A stretch of 64,000 nucleotides of DNA from Ostrinia nubilalis (Eukaryota > Arthropoda > Insecta > Lepidoptera > Crambidae). Under the pieces are notes generated by a model. That model did no database searches, was not told the origin of the DNA, and saw only the letters and a program-made list of their open reading frames with translations. Both the position numbers and the translations under genes were made by a program. Shown here one piece after another: positions 38,441-50,652 of this stretch. Within the stretch, counting starts at the first letter, position 1. Every line of letters starts with the position of its first letter. Where the stretch lies: the NCBI RefSeq assembly GCF_963855985.1, contig NC_087106.1:8663001-8727000 (forward strand). Direction: 5' to 3'.

Positions 38441-41144
38441 GTAAAGTATTAGCTTGCTTGGCGAAATAATAAGCTAAGTTGGCATTAGTCACCATTTTAT
38501 CTCCAATCTTTCGATTCCTGCATAGTCAACTAACCGATCTAACCAAGTATAAAGCAGTTACAATCGTTCCTTTCGCACAGTTGAACGTACGTTCTTCAAT
38601 GTTATGCACTAAATCGGAGCAGCCATTTGCGTTCGAATCTCGTTGGTGCAACTGCAGTTTGCAGTTACATCTGAGGTGCTCAAACGATCCAGGTGGTACG
38701 CGCTGGACCTGGAACGTGACGCTAATGTTCGTGCAACTTGTATTTTATTACACGATTCTTTTATGAAAAAATCTTGGTTTTCCAATGGCTAGGTATAACT
38801 TACTTGAGCAGGGGTTATCAGTAGTTGACTATTATCCATAGCTTTGGGAATGATTAAAATAAAGAAAAAGAGGTTTATGAAATTATGTCACTGTCATAAG
38901 TGCAATTTGCAACAAAAATTCAAAGTCTAGTGCTGTCGACTGTACAAGTCACTTAGAGCCCTTTCTCACGGCAATTCAGTTTTAGGGGATCCAGTAATGC
39001 AGGATCCCGCACGCAAAACTGACTGGCGTGTATTCCAAAATCGAACGGAGTGGTTTTTACGGGATACAGCAAATGGGATTTTCGTGAGAATATTAATATA
39101 CACATACGAGTATACTACTAAACGGTATCCTGCAAAAAAGCAGTCCCTGCACCGAAACATAGATGAACCACGAAGAACTCACGGTGAATTGCAATCTCAT
39201 AACGACAAAGCCACTTAAAAATCCGCAACTCATTTCATTTCACTATCGACCGTGCGAATACGAATGCGAATGCGAATGCTAATTCTTGACGCGTAAACAG
39301 CGTCACAGCGTTGCGCAACGCAGCTGACGCAACGCTACGTGACGTGCAGCGTCGTCGCGTCACGCGCCGTCGCGTTGCAGATTGCATCCGTCGCGCTGCG
39401 TTAATTAATTTTGCGGTCTTTAAGTGTATGCAGTTTGTATTGTTCGAATGAATTTTGACAACCATCAAAATTATTCAAAGAAAAATAATCCTATTATGTT
39501 TCACGTCACATTAATATTAACCTACTCAACGGTAGAGTGCATCAATATGAAAATAATTGTCAGCATAATATCTGATTTAAATTAGGTAATAGGTATTTTA
39601 AATGAGATGAAACTAATCTTCTAACTTATGGATCAAGACCGGGATTTGAAAATCGTTTAATGAGAGTGCTGAATGTGTGTGCTCTCCAGTGAAATTATAG
39701 CGCCACGTTCATCGCAAGTTAGTATACCTCGGGTATTTTATTATATTGTTAGTATGATATGACTATGATAGGTTATAAATATACATAACGTACGTGAGTG
39801 AACATTGAGCCTTGGGTTAGCGTCACCTAGTACCAAACTCTATGCTTCTTTTTTATGTCAATACATTTTCATGTACATAGCTAGATGAAAGAATGTTAGA
39901 TAAGTGTTCTTTGTGGTATAATATTTATGTATTTGTGAGTAGGTAAACTTCCATAGTGATACTCACTGCGACTACTAAACAATTATTCTACAGCCGTATT
40001 TTTTGCAGACCAAATTAAAGTTTTGTATATGAGCGAAAAATTCACAATTATAAACTCAACACCTAGTAAACTATGACGCGGTAGTTTCAGTGGAATTTGT
40101 TTCCAAACTTTTTTCAATTTCCATAAAATTCCAACTTCTCTGGAATCTGCTAGAATCGGGCCTTTGAATTTGCGCGAATATAAGGGAAAACTCATTTGCA
40201 AAAGCGAATACTAAAGCGCTATTGGAGTACCACCTCACCTCCGCCTTAAGTGATTCAGTTTGGAAGGAGTAAAAGCCTGGATGAGGAATTTTAGATGTTT
40301 TAAGTAGGTTTATATACATTCGAAAAAGCAATTACATGGTCGAAGTTACTCACGTTTATACACAGATATTGATGTTACCCTCTACATTTACACTTACTTA
40401 GATCATCTTTCTATGCTGATCATCTTTCTGTGCTTGGGCTGTGCGTTGATAGATCACTATGTCAGTCAGTCAGTCAGTCAGTCAGTCAGTCGGTCACCTT
40501 TGAGTTATATATATTTAGATTACTATTATTCTTGAAGAAGAGGCTAACAATGATGACTGAGTTCCTTGCGCTGCTTTATCTTAAGACTGGCCTATTTATT
40601 GTCCCGAAGAAGTGGTAAGCTTTAAAGTCATTCTGCGACGTGTAAAAGCGCTTTTTAAAAGCCAATTTGCTAAACTAATAACGTAGTTTTTTGTCCTCTG
40701 TGTCTAGAAAACTGTTTAAAACCCCTGAATTACCTCTCATACATAGACATAGGCTCTGCTCCTTTGAACTTAACATTCCTTAGTTTAATTCTGAATCCTT
40801 GCAAAATTCCCAGTTAATTTAAACCACACATACCCACTCCGTCTAACTTAAGCAATTTAAGAATATGTGCAAAGAGAGTGCCTCTACCTGTACATGTAAA
40901 TAAAACCTTCCAAGCCTCATTTGTACCCGTTCGCTAGGTGTCGCCACAGTCCTCGACCTGTTTTCACATCATTTGGAGACGTCAAAACACACATTCATTC
41001 CCTTTTATACAGCTGGCATAATTTTAGACTGGCATAAGTTTTATTTTTCTTGGCACTTACGACTCCTTTTTAGACTTCCAAGGAGTTTCAATATAGTTAA
41101 TTAATAGAAGTTTGAGGGCCGATTTTTTTTATTGGTAGTTAACT
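38441..41144. other. Non-coding stretch; CpG-rich block and CAGT microsatellite
   Basis: No gene supported. At 39,290-39,405 a dense block of 'cgtcgcgtca' / 'gcgttgcgcaacgc' words forms several small palindromes. At 40,460-40,490 is a (CAGT)n microsatellite of about eight repeats. Confidence 0.4.
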
Positions 41145-41370
41145 CAACAGTTCGTTCGTTTCAGCCTAATGACGTCCACTGCTGGACAAAGGCCTCCCCC
41201 AAGGTTTTCCATAATGAACGGTCCTGCGCTGCCCGCATCCAGGCTCTTCCCGCGACCTTTACCAGATCGTCGGTCCACCTAGTAGGAGGCCTGCCCACGC
41301 TACGTCTTCCAGCCCGTGGTCGCCACTCGAGAACTTTCCTGCCTCAACGGCCATCGTTTCGACAGTAGTA
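41145..41370 (-). pseudogene. RTE-clade LINE 3' stub
   Basis: Reverse complement of the RTE C-terminal coding tail, including the antisense of RWTDDLVK and VQQWTS. It belongs to the subfamily ending '...gaaacgaacgaac' rather than (ATG)n. It is 5'-truncated and in-frame over most of its length. Confidence 0.75.
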
Positions 41371-42600
41371 AGTGGGTACTTCTCATTTACACTCAAATTT
41401 GATGGTCACACAACAATAGTTCATAAACGGTATAAGTTAGAACAATAACTTTGAAATCAGGTGATAACATATCTATTTAGCTACATACAAAATAAATTTT
41501 ATCGTAATAGAAGCAAAAATAATACGAAAACATCACATGAAACGATACAAAACGGGGTCATTTTTCGCGTTCTCATCGTGTCACACCTTCGGTTTCATTG
41601 AAACATTTGGTTACTGCATTCACAATTTTCATTCAATTTGTGTGTAGCATATACTAAAATCATCGTAATTAAATATACTTTCCACACAATAGTAAAATAA
41701 ATATCTTCTTGTAATTATTTCGAATTGAGGAAGGAAAAAACGTTGGTCACACGATTTTAGGTACCTAAAATTTTGAGTAATCATACAAGATTGCCGTTAA
41801 ACCGAACACCATCAACCAATTACTCTGTTCTATTCGGTTAACGTCAGTCGCGCTCCTGCCAATGCGGAGGTGAGATAAGTCGATCGTCGCTCCGCGAAAA
41901 AAATACGTAACTTTTTGTAATTATCCAAAGACATTCCGTCGCTTGCTTGATCAATATTTTCTACCTCTAAAATTTAAACAATTTAATTGAAACTTAGGCC
42001 ATTGAAAACTTAACATGTTAGACTTATTTGTGTAGTATTCGACTTGAACCGTTAAACTCAAATTTAGGGATAATTAATAAAAAACTAAAATTTTCGTCAC
42101 CTTCGTGGCATCACCTTCGTGGTGTTTTATACACGCAGGTGATTTTAGGCCACGAAAGTGATTTCTTGCTTTGGTTTATTTTAAAATATAATGACTGGTG
42201 TTTAAGTTTATACAATATTTAAATAACGAATAAATTATACGTGTTAATTAGAGTTCAGTACATCAATAAAAAAATAAGGGCCTCGTATTTTTTATCTGTA
42301 TGACTGTATGTATGTATGTCTGTATATGTGACTGTGCATCTGTTTGTAAGATAAATTTAATCTGAAGTTTGAGTTAAAAGTTGTACAACAAAAATACTCA
42401 ATAAATAAACATATTTTTTGTTGAGGTTAGTTAAGAGTTCTTTTTTATTGAGGTACCTACTGATAATCCTTTTTTTTTTGCTCCTTTAGCATTTCAGAAT
42501 GCCACCAGTATCACCCTTAAAACCAATTGCGTAGAATCTTGAAACTTAGTAGGTGACGTTATCGGTAAAATTTTATCTTGTATTTAAGTACCTACCTATT
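41371..42600. other. Non-coding stretch, no gene seen
   Basis: AT-rich DNA. The phrases 'cgtcaccttcgtggcatcac' (42,095) and related 'gccacgaaggtgac' (43,507, opposite strand) recur on either side of the MITE at 42.6-43.2 kb. Confidence 0.3.
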
Positions 42601-42604
42601 TATA

Positions 42605-43243
42605 CAGTGTGAGTCACGTTAAGGTGTACATATGAAAATAGATGAAACTAGACCTATTTTTATCGACAAAAAAGAGGTCAAAAATTTTTTGAGATTTTTT
42701 TTTAATTTTTTATAGAACTTTTTTTCTTCCAATTTCTTATTGTAAAGAAAATGTAATAACTTTTAAACTAAGCGGTATATCCTGATAAAATAAAAACAGT
42801 AATAATGCTAAATAACGGGCGATACTAAAAAAATACATAAAATAAACAAAAAAGGCCAACAAATAATAAAAAATGATACTTTTTGAAAAAAAAAATCTGC
42901 TTTTAAATTCGTGTTTTTTTGGTTATTTGATAAATTTCTCCAAAAATTGCCCTTATAACCGGTGAATTTTATTACTTTGTGTTATTCTCTATCGTATTAC
43001 CTTCGTAAAACCAAAAATCGCATGTCTCTATCCCTATCACAACTATTATTGTTTTTATTTTATCAAGATATACCGCTTAGTTCAAAAGTTATTACGTTTT
43101 CTTTACAATAAGTAATTGGAAGAAAAAAAAATCTATAAAAAATAAAAAAAAAATATCAAAAAATTTTTGACTTCTTTTTTGTCGATAAAAATAGGTTTAG
43201 TTTCATCTATTTTCATATGTACACTTTAACGTGACTCACACTG
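42605..43243. mobile_element. TA-flanked palindromic MITE
   Basis: A 639-bp element with inverted ends CAGTGTGAGTCACGTTAA / ttaacgtgactcacactg and arms of ~190 bp that also share 'aagcggtatatcctgat' (inverted at 43,060-43,080). TA lies outside both ends. CAGTG-type ends and the TA target are Tc1/mariner-like. Confidence 0.75.
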
Positions 43244-44436
43244 TATTATGTTATTGCCATTTATCTATGAAAATAAGACAAAATGTATATTTTATAAATA
43301 CCTACTTAAGAGTCATTTACAGTAGTAAAGTTTGAAAAAAATATTGCTGTGAAGCACAGAATCACTTTCGTGGCATCAAAAAATTCAAAACGTTAAAGCT
43401 TCCAAACCAGACTCACTATTTGACTGATTTACTGAGAATACACTCTTCACATCAAGCGCTACAATTTTTGTTTACAAAAAGTTGAAATAAGTTAAAAATA
43501 AAATTTGCCACGAAGGTGACGATGAGAACCGTGGCGATGAGAAATAGCCAAGTATTAAAATTTAAACTAACCATCGCTGCATCGTTAAAAAAACGCTCAT
43601 AAAAATCTGTCAATTGGTTGTTATACAGATTAAAAACCTGGCCCCAATAATATGGAGACGAATGCCTTTTTAATGAATAGAATAAATTATTATAAATGCT
43701 AATATATCACTGTGGTCTAGATATTAATTTCTAACTGGCATATAAAAAAACTTGGTTTTGATTCATGGCAAAAAAAACTAAAGTAAATATTAAAAAACAA
43801 AAAACGAGCGCCGAAAAAGAAACGCGCCAAAACGTACGTCATTTGAATTTAGAAAATGACTTTCTTTTTAAAAATGCAGCCAGAGATGCTCAACTGTATT
43901 AAGTCGTAGGCTGTAATCCCGATTTTTATTATTCCGAGCGCGTAAGGAAGGAATTCTATGAGGCGGAGGAAACATCCGAATTGGTAACTGGTGACATAAC
44001 AGTGGTTAGTGGCGTGGATCGTGGTTGACTTGGAGATGGTATTTTAATACACAAATTTTATTCAAAATTAGAATAGATAAAACACTCGTTTTAAGCATTA
44101 AATACATTATTTAAGTATTAGACTACTATTCGCCGTCTATATCTTGGACCAAAGGTTAACTGGGAGATACTTAAGTTCGCCTTTTGTGCCGTGTTTAAGG
44201 TGTAAATAGGTTTTTAATAAATAATAACCAAGTAATGTGCATTAGAAGTTGTTAACTCCTGCCTTAAAAAACGCTATATCAAGCTCTAATTCTACTTTCG
44301 TACTCAGAGTACACAAACGTCAAAGTACTGTTCATTATAATTATGACATCATAGATATAGCCAATCCGTACTTCAACTACAAACCAAAAAATATTTTTCA
44401 TTTCGGTGATTTCGCATAAATGAACACCCTAGTATT
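43244..44436. other. Non-coding stretch, no gene seen
   Basis: AT-rich DNA without recognised genes. Confidence 0.3.
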
Positions 44437-44439
44437 TGT

Positions 44440-44750
44440 AGCTTCGTTCGTTTCAGCCAAATGACGTCCACTGCTGGACAAAGGCCTCCCCCAAGGTTTT
44501 CCACAATGAACGGTCCTGCGCTGCCCGCATCCAGGCTCTTCCCGTGACCTTTACCAGATCGTCGGTCCACCTAGTAGGAGGCCTGCCCACGCTACGTCTT
44601 CCAGTGGTCGCCACTCGAGAACTTTCCTGCCCCAACAGCCATCGTCTCTACGAGCTATGTGCCTCGCCCACTGCCACTTGATTTTAGCAATTCTGCGATC
44701 TATGTCGGTTACTTTGGTCCTCCTACGGATCTCCTCATTTCATTCCTTCA
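44440..44750 (-). pseudogene. RTE-clade LINE 3' fragment
   Basis: Antisense of the RTE tail from about TKVTDI (antisense 'gtcggttactttggtcctcc' near 44,705) to VQQWTSFG (near 44,460). It is closely related to the fragment at 41,145 and has an 8-bp loss near 44,605 that shifts the frame. It sits just left of the satellite array. Confidence 0.75.
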
Positions 44751-45048
44751 TTTGCAGCTTACATTACCGCGAATTACTTATTCCATTACCAAATTATTTG
44801 CCTCCTCAACTCCTTCTTAACTCCCGGTCCATGTTACCAATAAGTTGTTCCCACATAAATAATGCAAGGCCCGTCCCCTTCGCATTGAGCCTGTATTGGA
44901 TTAACTCTTATAAACACTGCTCTGCTGCCACTCTGTCGGGATTTATATCGGTACAAATTATGCTGGTTAATACATCTTTAGCAGGCTTCGGTAAATAAGT
45001 ATATTTACCGAAGTGGCAATTACCGAATTCACCTATGAAAGCTTTCCT

Positions 45049-45230
45049 GTGTGCTTACCATGAGTATACGATAGGAGTACTCGCTAGCGAGTGCGTTAAA
45101 AAATGACATTTAAATATAGGACATATTGTGCAGCGCCCCTAGCGGCTACTTTCAGGAGAAAAAATCTTCATAGAATTTTTTGACGTACTCGCTAGCGAGC
45201 ACACCTAACGTAAACTCATGGTAAGCACAC
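45049..45230. mobile_element. MITE inserted in the first array unit
   Basis: Inverted ends GTGTGCTTACCATGAGT / catggtaagcacac bound ~180 bp, with 'ctcgctagcgag' palindromes near both ends. Comparison with uninterrupted units (for example near 46,225) shows a clean insertion in 'tttcctgatattg', with a 2-3 bp duplication (TG or CTG). Confidence 0.75.
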
Positions 45231-47873
45231 TGATATTGTAGTTTTTCGATACCATAAATCAATAATGCAAGGCCCGTCCCCTTCGCATTGAGCCTATATT
45301 GGATTAACTCTTATAAACACTGCTCTGCTGCCACTCTGTCGGGATTTATATCGGTACAAATTATGCTGGTTAATACATCTTTAGCAGGATTTGGTAAATA
45401 AGATAATATTTACCGAAGTGGCAATTACCGAATTCATATAAAAGCTTTCATGGTCTTGTAGTTATATGATACCATAAATCAATAATGCAAGGCCCGTCCG
45501 ACGGATTAGCAAGCTGAAGTGGGAAGTCCACCTACAAGGTGGACCGACTACATCGTAAAGGTAGCAGGGAAGCGCTGGACGCAGGCCGCTACTAATTGAT
45601 CAACGTGGAAAGCATTGGGGGAGGTCTTTGTTCAGCAGTGGACGTCCTATGGCTAAAATGATGATGATGAAGGCCCGTCCCCTTCGCATTGAGCCTATAT
45701 TGGATTAACACTGCTTTGCTGCCACTCTGCCGGGATTTATATCGGTACAAATTATGCTGGTTAATACATCTTTAGCAGACTTCGGTAAATAAGATAACAT
45801 ATACCGAAGTGGCAATTACCGAATTCATATAAAAGCTTTGATGATATTGTAGGTATTCGATACCATAAATCAATAATGCAAGGCCCGTCCGACGGATTAG
45901 CAAGCTGAAGTGGGAAGTCCACCTACAAGGTGGACCGACGACATCGTAAAGGTAGCAGGGAAGCGCTGGACGCAGGCCGCTACTAATCGATCAACGTGGA
46001 AAGCATTGGGGGAGGTCTTTGTTCAGCAGTGGACGTCCTATGGCTAAAATGATGATGATGAAGGCCCGTCCCCTTCGCATTGAGCCTATATTGGATTAAC
46101 ACTGCTTTGTTGCCACTCTGCCGGGATTTATATCGGTACATATTATGTTGGTTATTACATCTTTAGCAGGCTTCGGTAAATAAGTATATTTACCGAAGTG
46201 GCAATTACCGAATTCACATATGAAAGCTTTCCTGATATTGTAGTTTTTCGATACCATAAATCAATAATGCAAGGCCCGTCCGACGGATTAGTAAGCTGAA
46301 GTGGGAAGTCCACCTACAAGGTGGACCGACGACATCGTAAAGGTAGCAGGGAAGCGCTGGACGCAGGCCGCTACTAATCGATCAACGTGGAAAGCATTGG
46401 GGGAGGCCTATGTTCAGCAGTGGACGTCCTATGGCTAAAATGATGATGATGAAGGCCCGTCCCCTTCGCATTGAGCCTATATTGGATTAACACTGCTTTG
46501 CTGCCACTCTGTCGGGATTTATATCGGTACAAATTATGCTGGTTAATACATCTTTAGCAGGCTTCGGTAAATAAGATAACATATACCGAAGTGGCAATTA
46601 CCGAATTCATATAAAAGCTTCCATGGTCTTGTAGTTATATGATACCTCAAATAAATAAATGCAAGGCTCGTCCCCTTCGCATTGAGCCTATATTGGATTA
46701 ACTCTTATAAACACTGCTCTGCTGCCACTCTGTCGGGATTTATATCGGTACAAATTATGCTGGTTAATACATCTTTAGCAGGCTTCGGTAAATAAGTATA
46801 TTTACCGAAGTGGCAATTACCGAATTCATATAAAAGCTTTGATGGTATTGTAGGTATTCGATACCATAAATCAATAATGCAAGGCCCGTCCGACGGATTA
46901 GCAAGCTGAAGTGGGAAGTCCACCTACAAGGTGGACCGACGACATCGTAAAGGTAGCAGGGAAGCGCTGGACGCAGGCCGCTACTAATCGATCAACGTGG
47001 AAAGCATTGGGGGAGGCCTTTGTTCAGCAGTGAACGTCCTATGGCTAAAATGATGATGATGAAGGCCCGTCCCCTTCGCATTGCGCCTATATTGGATTAA
47101 CACTGCTTTGCTGCCACTCTGTCGGGATTTATATCGGTACAAATTATGCTGGTTAATACATCTTTAGCAGGCTTTGGTAAATAAGTATATTTACCGAAGT
47201 GGCAATTACCGAATTCATATAAAAGCTTTGATGATATTGTAGTTATTCGATACCATAAATCAATAATGCAAGGCCCGTCCGACGGATTAGCAAGCTGAAG
47301 TGGGAAGTCCACCTACAAGGTGGACCGACTACATCGTAAAGGTAGCAGGGAAGCGCTGGACGCAGGCCGCTACTAGTCGATCAACGTGGAAAGCATTGGG
47401 GGAGGCCTTTGTTCAGCAGTGGACGTCCTATGGCTAAAATGATGATGATGAAGGCCCGTCCCCTTCGCATTGCGCCTATATTGGATTAACACTGTTTGCT
47501 GCCACTCTGTCGGGATTTATATCGGTACATATTATGTTGGTTATTACATCTTTAGCAGGCTTCGGTAAATAAGTATATTTACCGAAGTGGCAATTACCGA
47601 ATTCATATAAAAGCTTTGTTGATATTGTAGTTTTTCGATACCATAAATTAATAATGCAAGGCTCGTCCCCTTCGCATTGAGCCTATATTGGATTAACTCT
47701 TATAAACACTGCTCTGCTGCCACTCTGTCGGGATTTATATCGTTTAGAAATTATGCTGGTTAACTCATCTTTAGTAGTCTTCGGTAAATAAGATAACATA
47801 TTTTGTATTTACCGAAGTGGCAATTACCTTGTAGTTATATGATACCATAAATAAATAAATGCAAGGCCCGTCC

Positions 47874-49333
47874 CACGGTGGGCTGATATTAGAGCTTCAT
47901 AGACTTAGCGTCGCTCAAAAATCAAGTGCCGAATTTTGAAAAAATAAATATGCCAATGTGTTCCTTTACCAAAAAGGAATATTTTATGTTATGTAACGTT
48001 TCTTGATAAAGTTATTATTTAACAAGTTATTGACAATTTCCTTTTTTTTTGTATGGAGCTCAACATTTATTTTTATTTTATTCGTTATTCTTAAGCTTTC
48101 TTAAGAAATTGACTTTTGTATTATGTAATGCAACATATAAGCTATGTTATCACCAAGTGTCGCATTTCGGAAATCTTCGGAACATTGTCATTTTGGACTT
48201 TAAAATAAAAAAAAGAAAAAGAAAACTGCAATGTTATGTACTTTCTTTCGTACTACCCTAACAAGGTGAAGAACTAAGCACGTTTTTTATAGTGGTGTTC
48301 CCAGGAGGCCTAATCCACATGATTACTAAGGTTACTATAATACATATAAAATTTGTTTTATGGAAATTAAGCCAGTTTGAAGTTAAATTTATTGGTTAGA
48401 CTCAAGACCCACTTTCTGAATCTACAAAAGTAAAGCTTTCTTTCTCAGTATCAGCCTAGACATGAAATTGATCATTTATAGTGGACTTTTTGGTGGTGTT
48501 GAAAACCTTTCTTGATGGCAATTACGTCTAAATTATTCATTTCTGTTGATATGGCTTTACAAATATCACAACGCTGCTTGTGCAGAGCTGCCATTTATCA
48601 ACGATATTATTTTTCTATCTATCAAGTGAGAATCAGTTCATTTTAATTCAATTTATTTTAAAGTCGAAAATGAAATAAAATTCAAATCAGTTTATTTTAA
48701 AGTCGAAAATGACAATGTTCCGAGAGTTTCCGGGATTCGTCCCTTGGTGATAATATAGCTTATATGATGCATTACATAATACAAAAAGCAATTTCTTAAG
48801 AAAGCTTAAGAATAACGAATAAAATAAAAATAAATGTTGAGCTCCATACAAAAAAAAAGTAATTATTGTCAATAACTTATTAAATAATAACTTTATCAAA
48901 AAAAGTTACATAACATAAAATATTTCTTTTTGGCAAAGGAACACATTGGCGTAGTTATATTTACAAAATTTGGCAGTTATTTAATTTTTTTAATTTTTTT
49001 TATTTTAAAGTCCAAAATGACAATGTTCCGAAGATTTCCGAAATGCGACACTTGGTGATAACATAGCTTATATGTTGCATTACATAATACAAAAGTCAAT
49101 TTCTTAAGAAAGCTTAAGAATAACGAATAAAATAAAAATAAATGTTGAACTCCATACAAAAAAAAGGAAATTGTCAATAACTTATTAAATAATAACTTTA
49201 TCAAGAAACGTTACATAACATTAAATATTCCTTTTTGGTAAAGGAACACATTGGCATATTTATTTTTTCAAAATTCGGCACTTGATTTTTGAGCGACGCT
49301 AAGTCTATGAAGCTCTAATATCAGCCCACCGTG
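47874..49333. mobile_element. Transib-like non-autonomous element with RSS-like ends
   Basis: The element starts CACGGTGGGCTGATATTAG and ends with its exact complement. Arms are ~350 bp. The 5-bp CGTCC is duplicated outside (47,869-47,873 and 49,334-49,338), and the interrupted array unit can be rejoined by eye. Transib transposons, relatives of RAG1, are known for a CACNRTG heptamer and 5-bp GC-rich duplications, so both signatures fit. A third, partial copy of the arm (about 48,690-48,960) lies in tandem next to the right arm. No transposase is encoded. Confidence 0.8.
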
Positions 49334-49590
49334 CGTCCCCTTCGCATTGAGCCTATATTGGATTAACTCTTATAAACACTGCTTTGTGGCCACTCTGTCG
49401 GGATTTATATCGGTACAATTTATGCTGGTTAATACATCTTTAGCAGGCTTCGGTAAATAAGTATATTTACCGAAGTGGCAATTACCGAATTCATATAAAA
49501 GCTTTGATGGTATTGTAGGTATTCGATACCATAAATAAATAAATGCAAGCCTCGTCCCCTTTGCATTCAGCCTATATTGGATTAACTCTT

Positions 49591-50166
49591 AGAAGAAGAA
49601 GAACTCAGAAATTAATAATGTTCCAACATAATTATTTTTACGTTTAAAACATTAGTAACGTTTTCTGAAGAAACTTTGTTACACAATTCTAAATATAATT
49701 TTCTTAACGTTGAAAATGATATTGAGTAAGTAAGCAACAAAATTAATTATTTAATTCATCTTTCTCAGTTTCTTTACGTCCATAGGTGGCAAGATCCAGT
49801 CGACATCGAAATCTTAACACGCTAAGCTAAGGCTAAAGTTAGTGGTAAGTCTCTAGGAAATACTTTGTCAATGTAAAAGCACAATAAATAAACACCTACG
49901 CCTTTACGTCGTGAGATCCTTGCTGTAAGTAAACTCATCAACACTTAAATGACGTTTTAGTATATTATACGGTTATAAGTTTTCTAAAATGTTAGTCTAC
50001 ATAGTTTCTACACTGTATTGTTTTCCTTGTAAAATTAAAATAAATAAAATAAATAAATAATAGCTTAGTTAAACTTAGTAAACCTGTGAGTATCTAACAT
50101 ATCCTATCCATACATTATTATAAAATATTATGACACGAGTTGACATGACACGCTCAGTTTAATTCT
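49591..50166. other. Non-coding, nothing recognised; possible left flank of the viral element
   Basis: AT-rich DNA beginning with 'agaagaagaagaactcag' where the array breaks off. I compared it by eye with the reverse complement of 62,521-62,790 and found no inverted repeat. Confidence 0.3.
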
Positions 50167-50461
50167 GTCGGCCGTTTGGTGTAGTGGTTCGAAACGGACT
50201 ACTATTCCGGTTCCGGAGGTTGCGGGTTCGATTCCCGCACAGTACAAACATTTGTGTGCATGAACATATTTGTTTGTATTGGACTGGGTGTTTCCTATGT
50301 ATAATATTATGTATTTATTTACAAAAAAATAATAATACTTAAGTATGTTTATATCTGTTGTCTAGTACCCAAACCCATAGTACAAGCTTTGCTTAGTTTG
50401 GGACTAGAAGCGCAGTGTAAAATGTCCAAGGATATTTATTATTTATTTATTAATTTAAAAT
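50167..50461 (+). mobile_element. tRNA-derived SINE
   Basis: A box 'ttggtgtagtgg' at ~50,176 and B box 'gggttcgattcc' at ~50,225, correctly spaced for a tRNA-type Pol III promoter. They are followed by a body matching the SINE at 11,485-11,759 in inverse orientation and a 3' AT-rich 'tttattatttatttatt' tail. It lies immediately left of the viral gene block. Confidence 0.85.
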
Positions 50462-50507
50462 ATCTGTTGGTTATTTTGTAGATAATTTGTAACATTATCA
50501 GTAGTAT

Positions 50508-50582
50508 GTTATTGGGCGTTCTATCTCACATTCGGTCGGTCGCAGTCGCGACCTCACTCTGTGCGATAGATCGCCCAATAAC
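50508..50582. promoter_or_regulatory. 23-bp imperfect hairpin upstream of the ATPase gene
   Basis: GTTATTGGGCG at 50,508 is mirrored by CGCCCAATAAC ending at 50,582. The arms are 23 bp with a few mismatches, and the 29-nt loop is rich in CG ('ggtcggtcgcagtcgcgacc'). It sits ~30 bp before the first ATG of the element. It could be a remnant of a terminus, a protein-binding site or a promoter element. No partner copy was found at the right side of the element. Confidence 0.5.
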
Positions 50583-50598
50583 ACGATCGTAAGTAAAC

Positions 50599-50652
50599 CA
50601 TGCCTGCAGTAATGTATGATGAATATGAACCTTTTTCGAACTACATCTTTTA
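50599..50652 (+). other. 17-codon upstream ORF overlapping the ATPase start
   Basis: An ATG at 50,599 opens a frame ending in a stop (taa) at about 50,650. It overlaps the start of the ATPase gene (ATG 50,616) in another frame. It may be a regulatory uORF, or the original N-terminus of the ATPase separated by a small indel. The sequence cannot decide. Confidence 0.3.

Larger units (their letters stand above)
44868..49590 (+). repeat. Satellite-like array of ~210-bp 'A' units with embedded RTE 'B' segments
   Basis: About eleven A units, each starting 'ggcccgtccccttcgcattg' and ending 'ataccataaatcaataatgc', lie head to tail. Each A has a short perfect hairpin (cttcggtaaata / tatttaccgaag). 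Five B segments (45,488; 45,885; 46,270; 46,877; 47,270; ~180 bp each) are RTE 3' fragments with the same internal deletion and 'atgatgatg' tail. Each sits between copies of AAGGCCCGTCC, an 11-bp target duplication. One RTE insertion into one A unit was therefore amplified with the array. A MITE (45,049) and a Transib-like element (47,874) interrupt it. Confidence 0.85.

Noticed and set aside
46705..47312. Repeated ~71-codon minus-strand frames in the satellite array
   Set aside because: They arise from the A unit read antisense and recur only because the units repeat; no ATG-conserved or domain evidence.
45488..47452. CRISPR-like regular repeats
   Set aside because: Repeats of ~180-390 bp with transposon content in a eukaryotic genome; no spacer structure. 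It is a satellite array.
48049..49204. Repeated ~70-codon frames (plus and minus) in the Transib-like element
   Set aside because: They are three copies of the same inverted-repeat arm read in different orientations; hydrophobic AT-rich translation, no transposase motif.
50173..50245. tRNA gene with A and B boxes
   Set aside because: The arms do not form a full cloverleaf and the sequence continues into a SINE body found again at 11.5 kb, so it is a SINE head.
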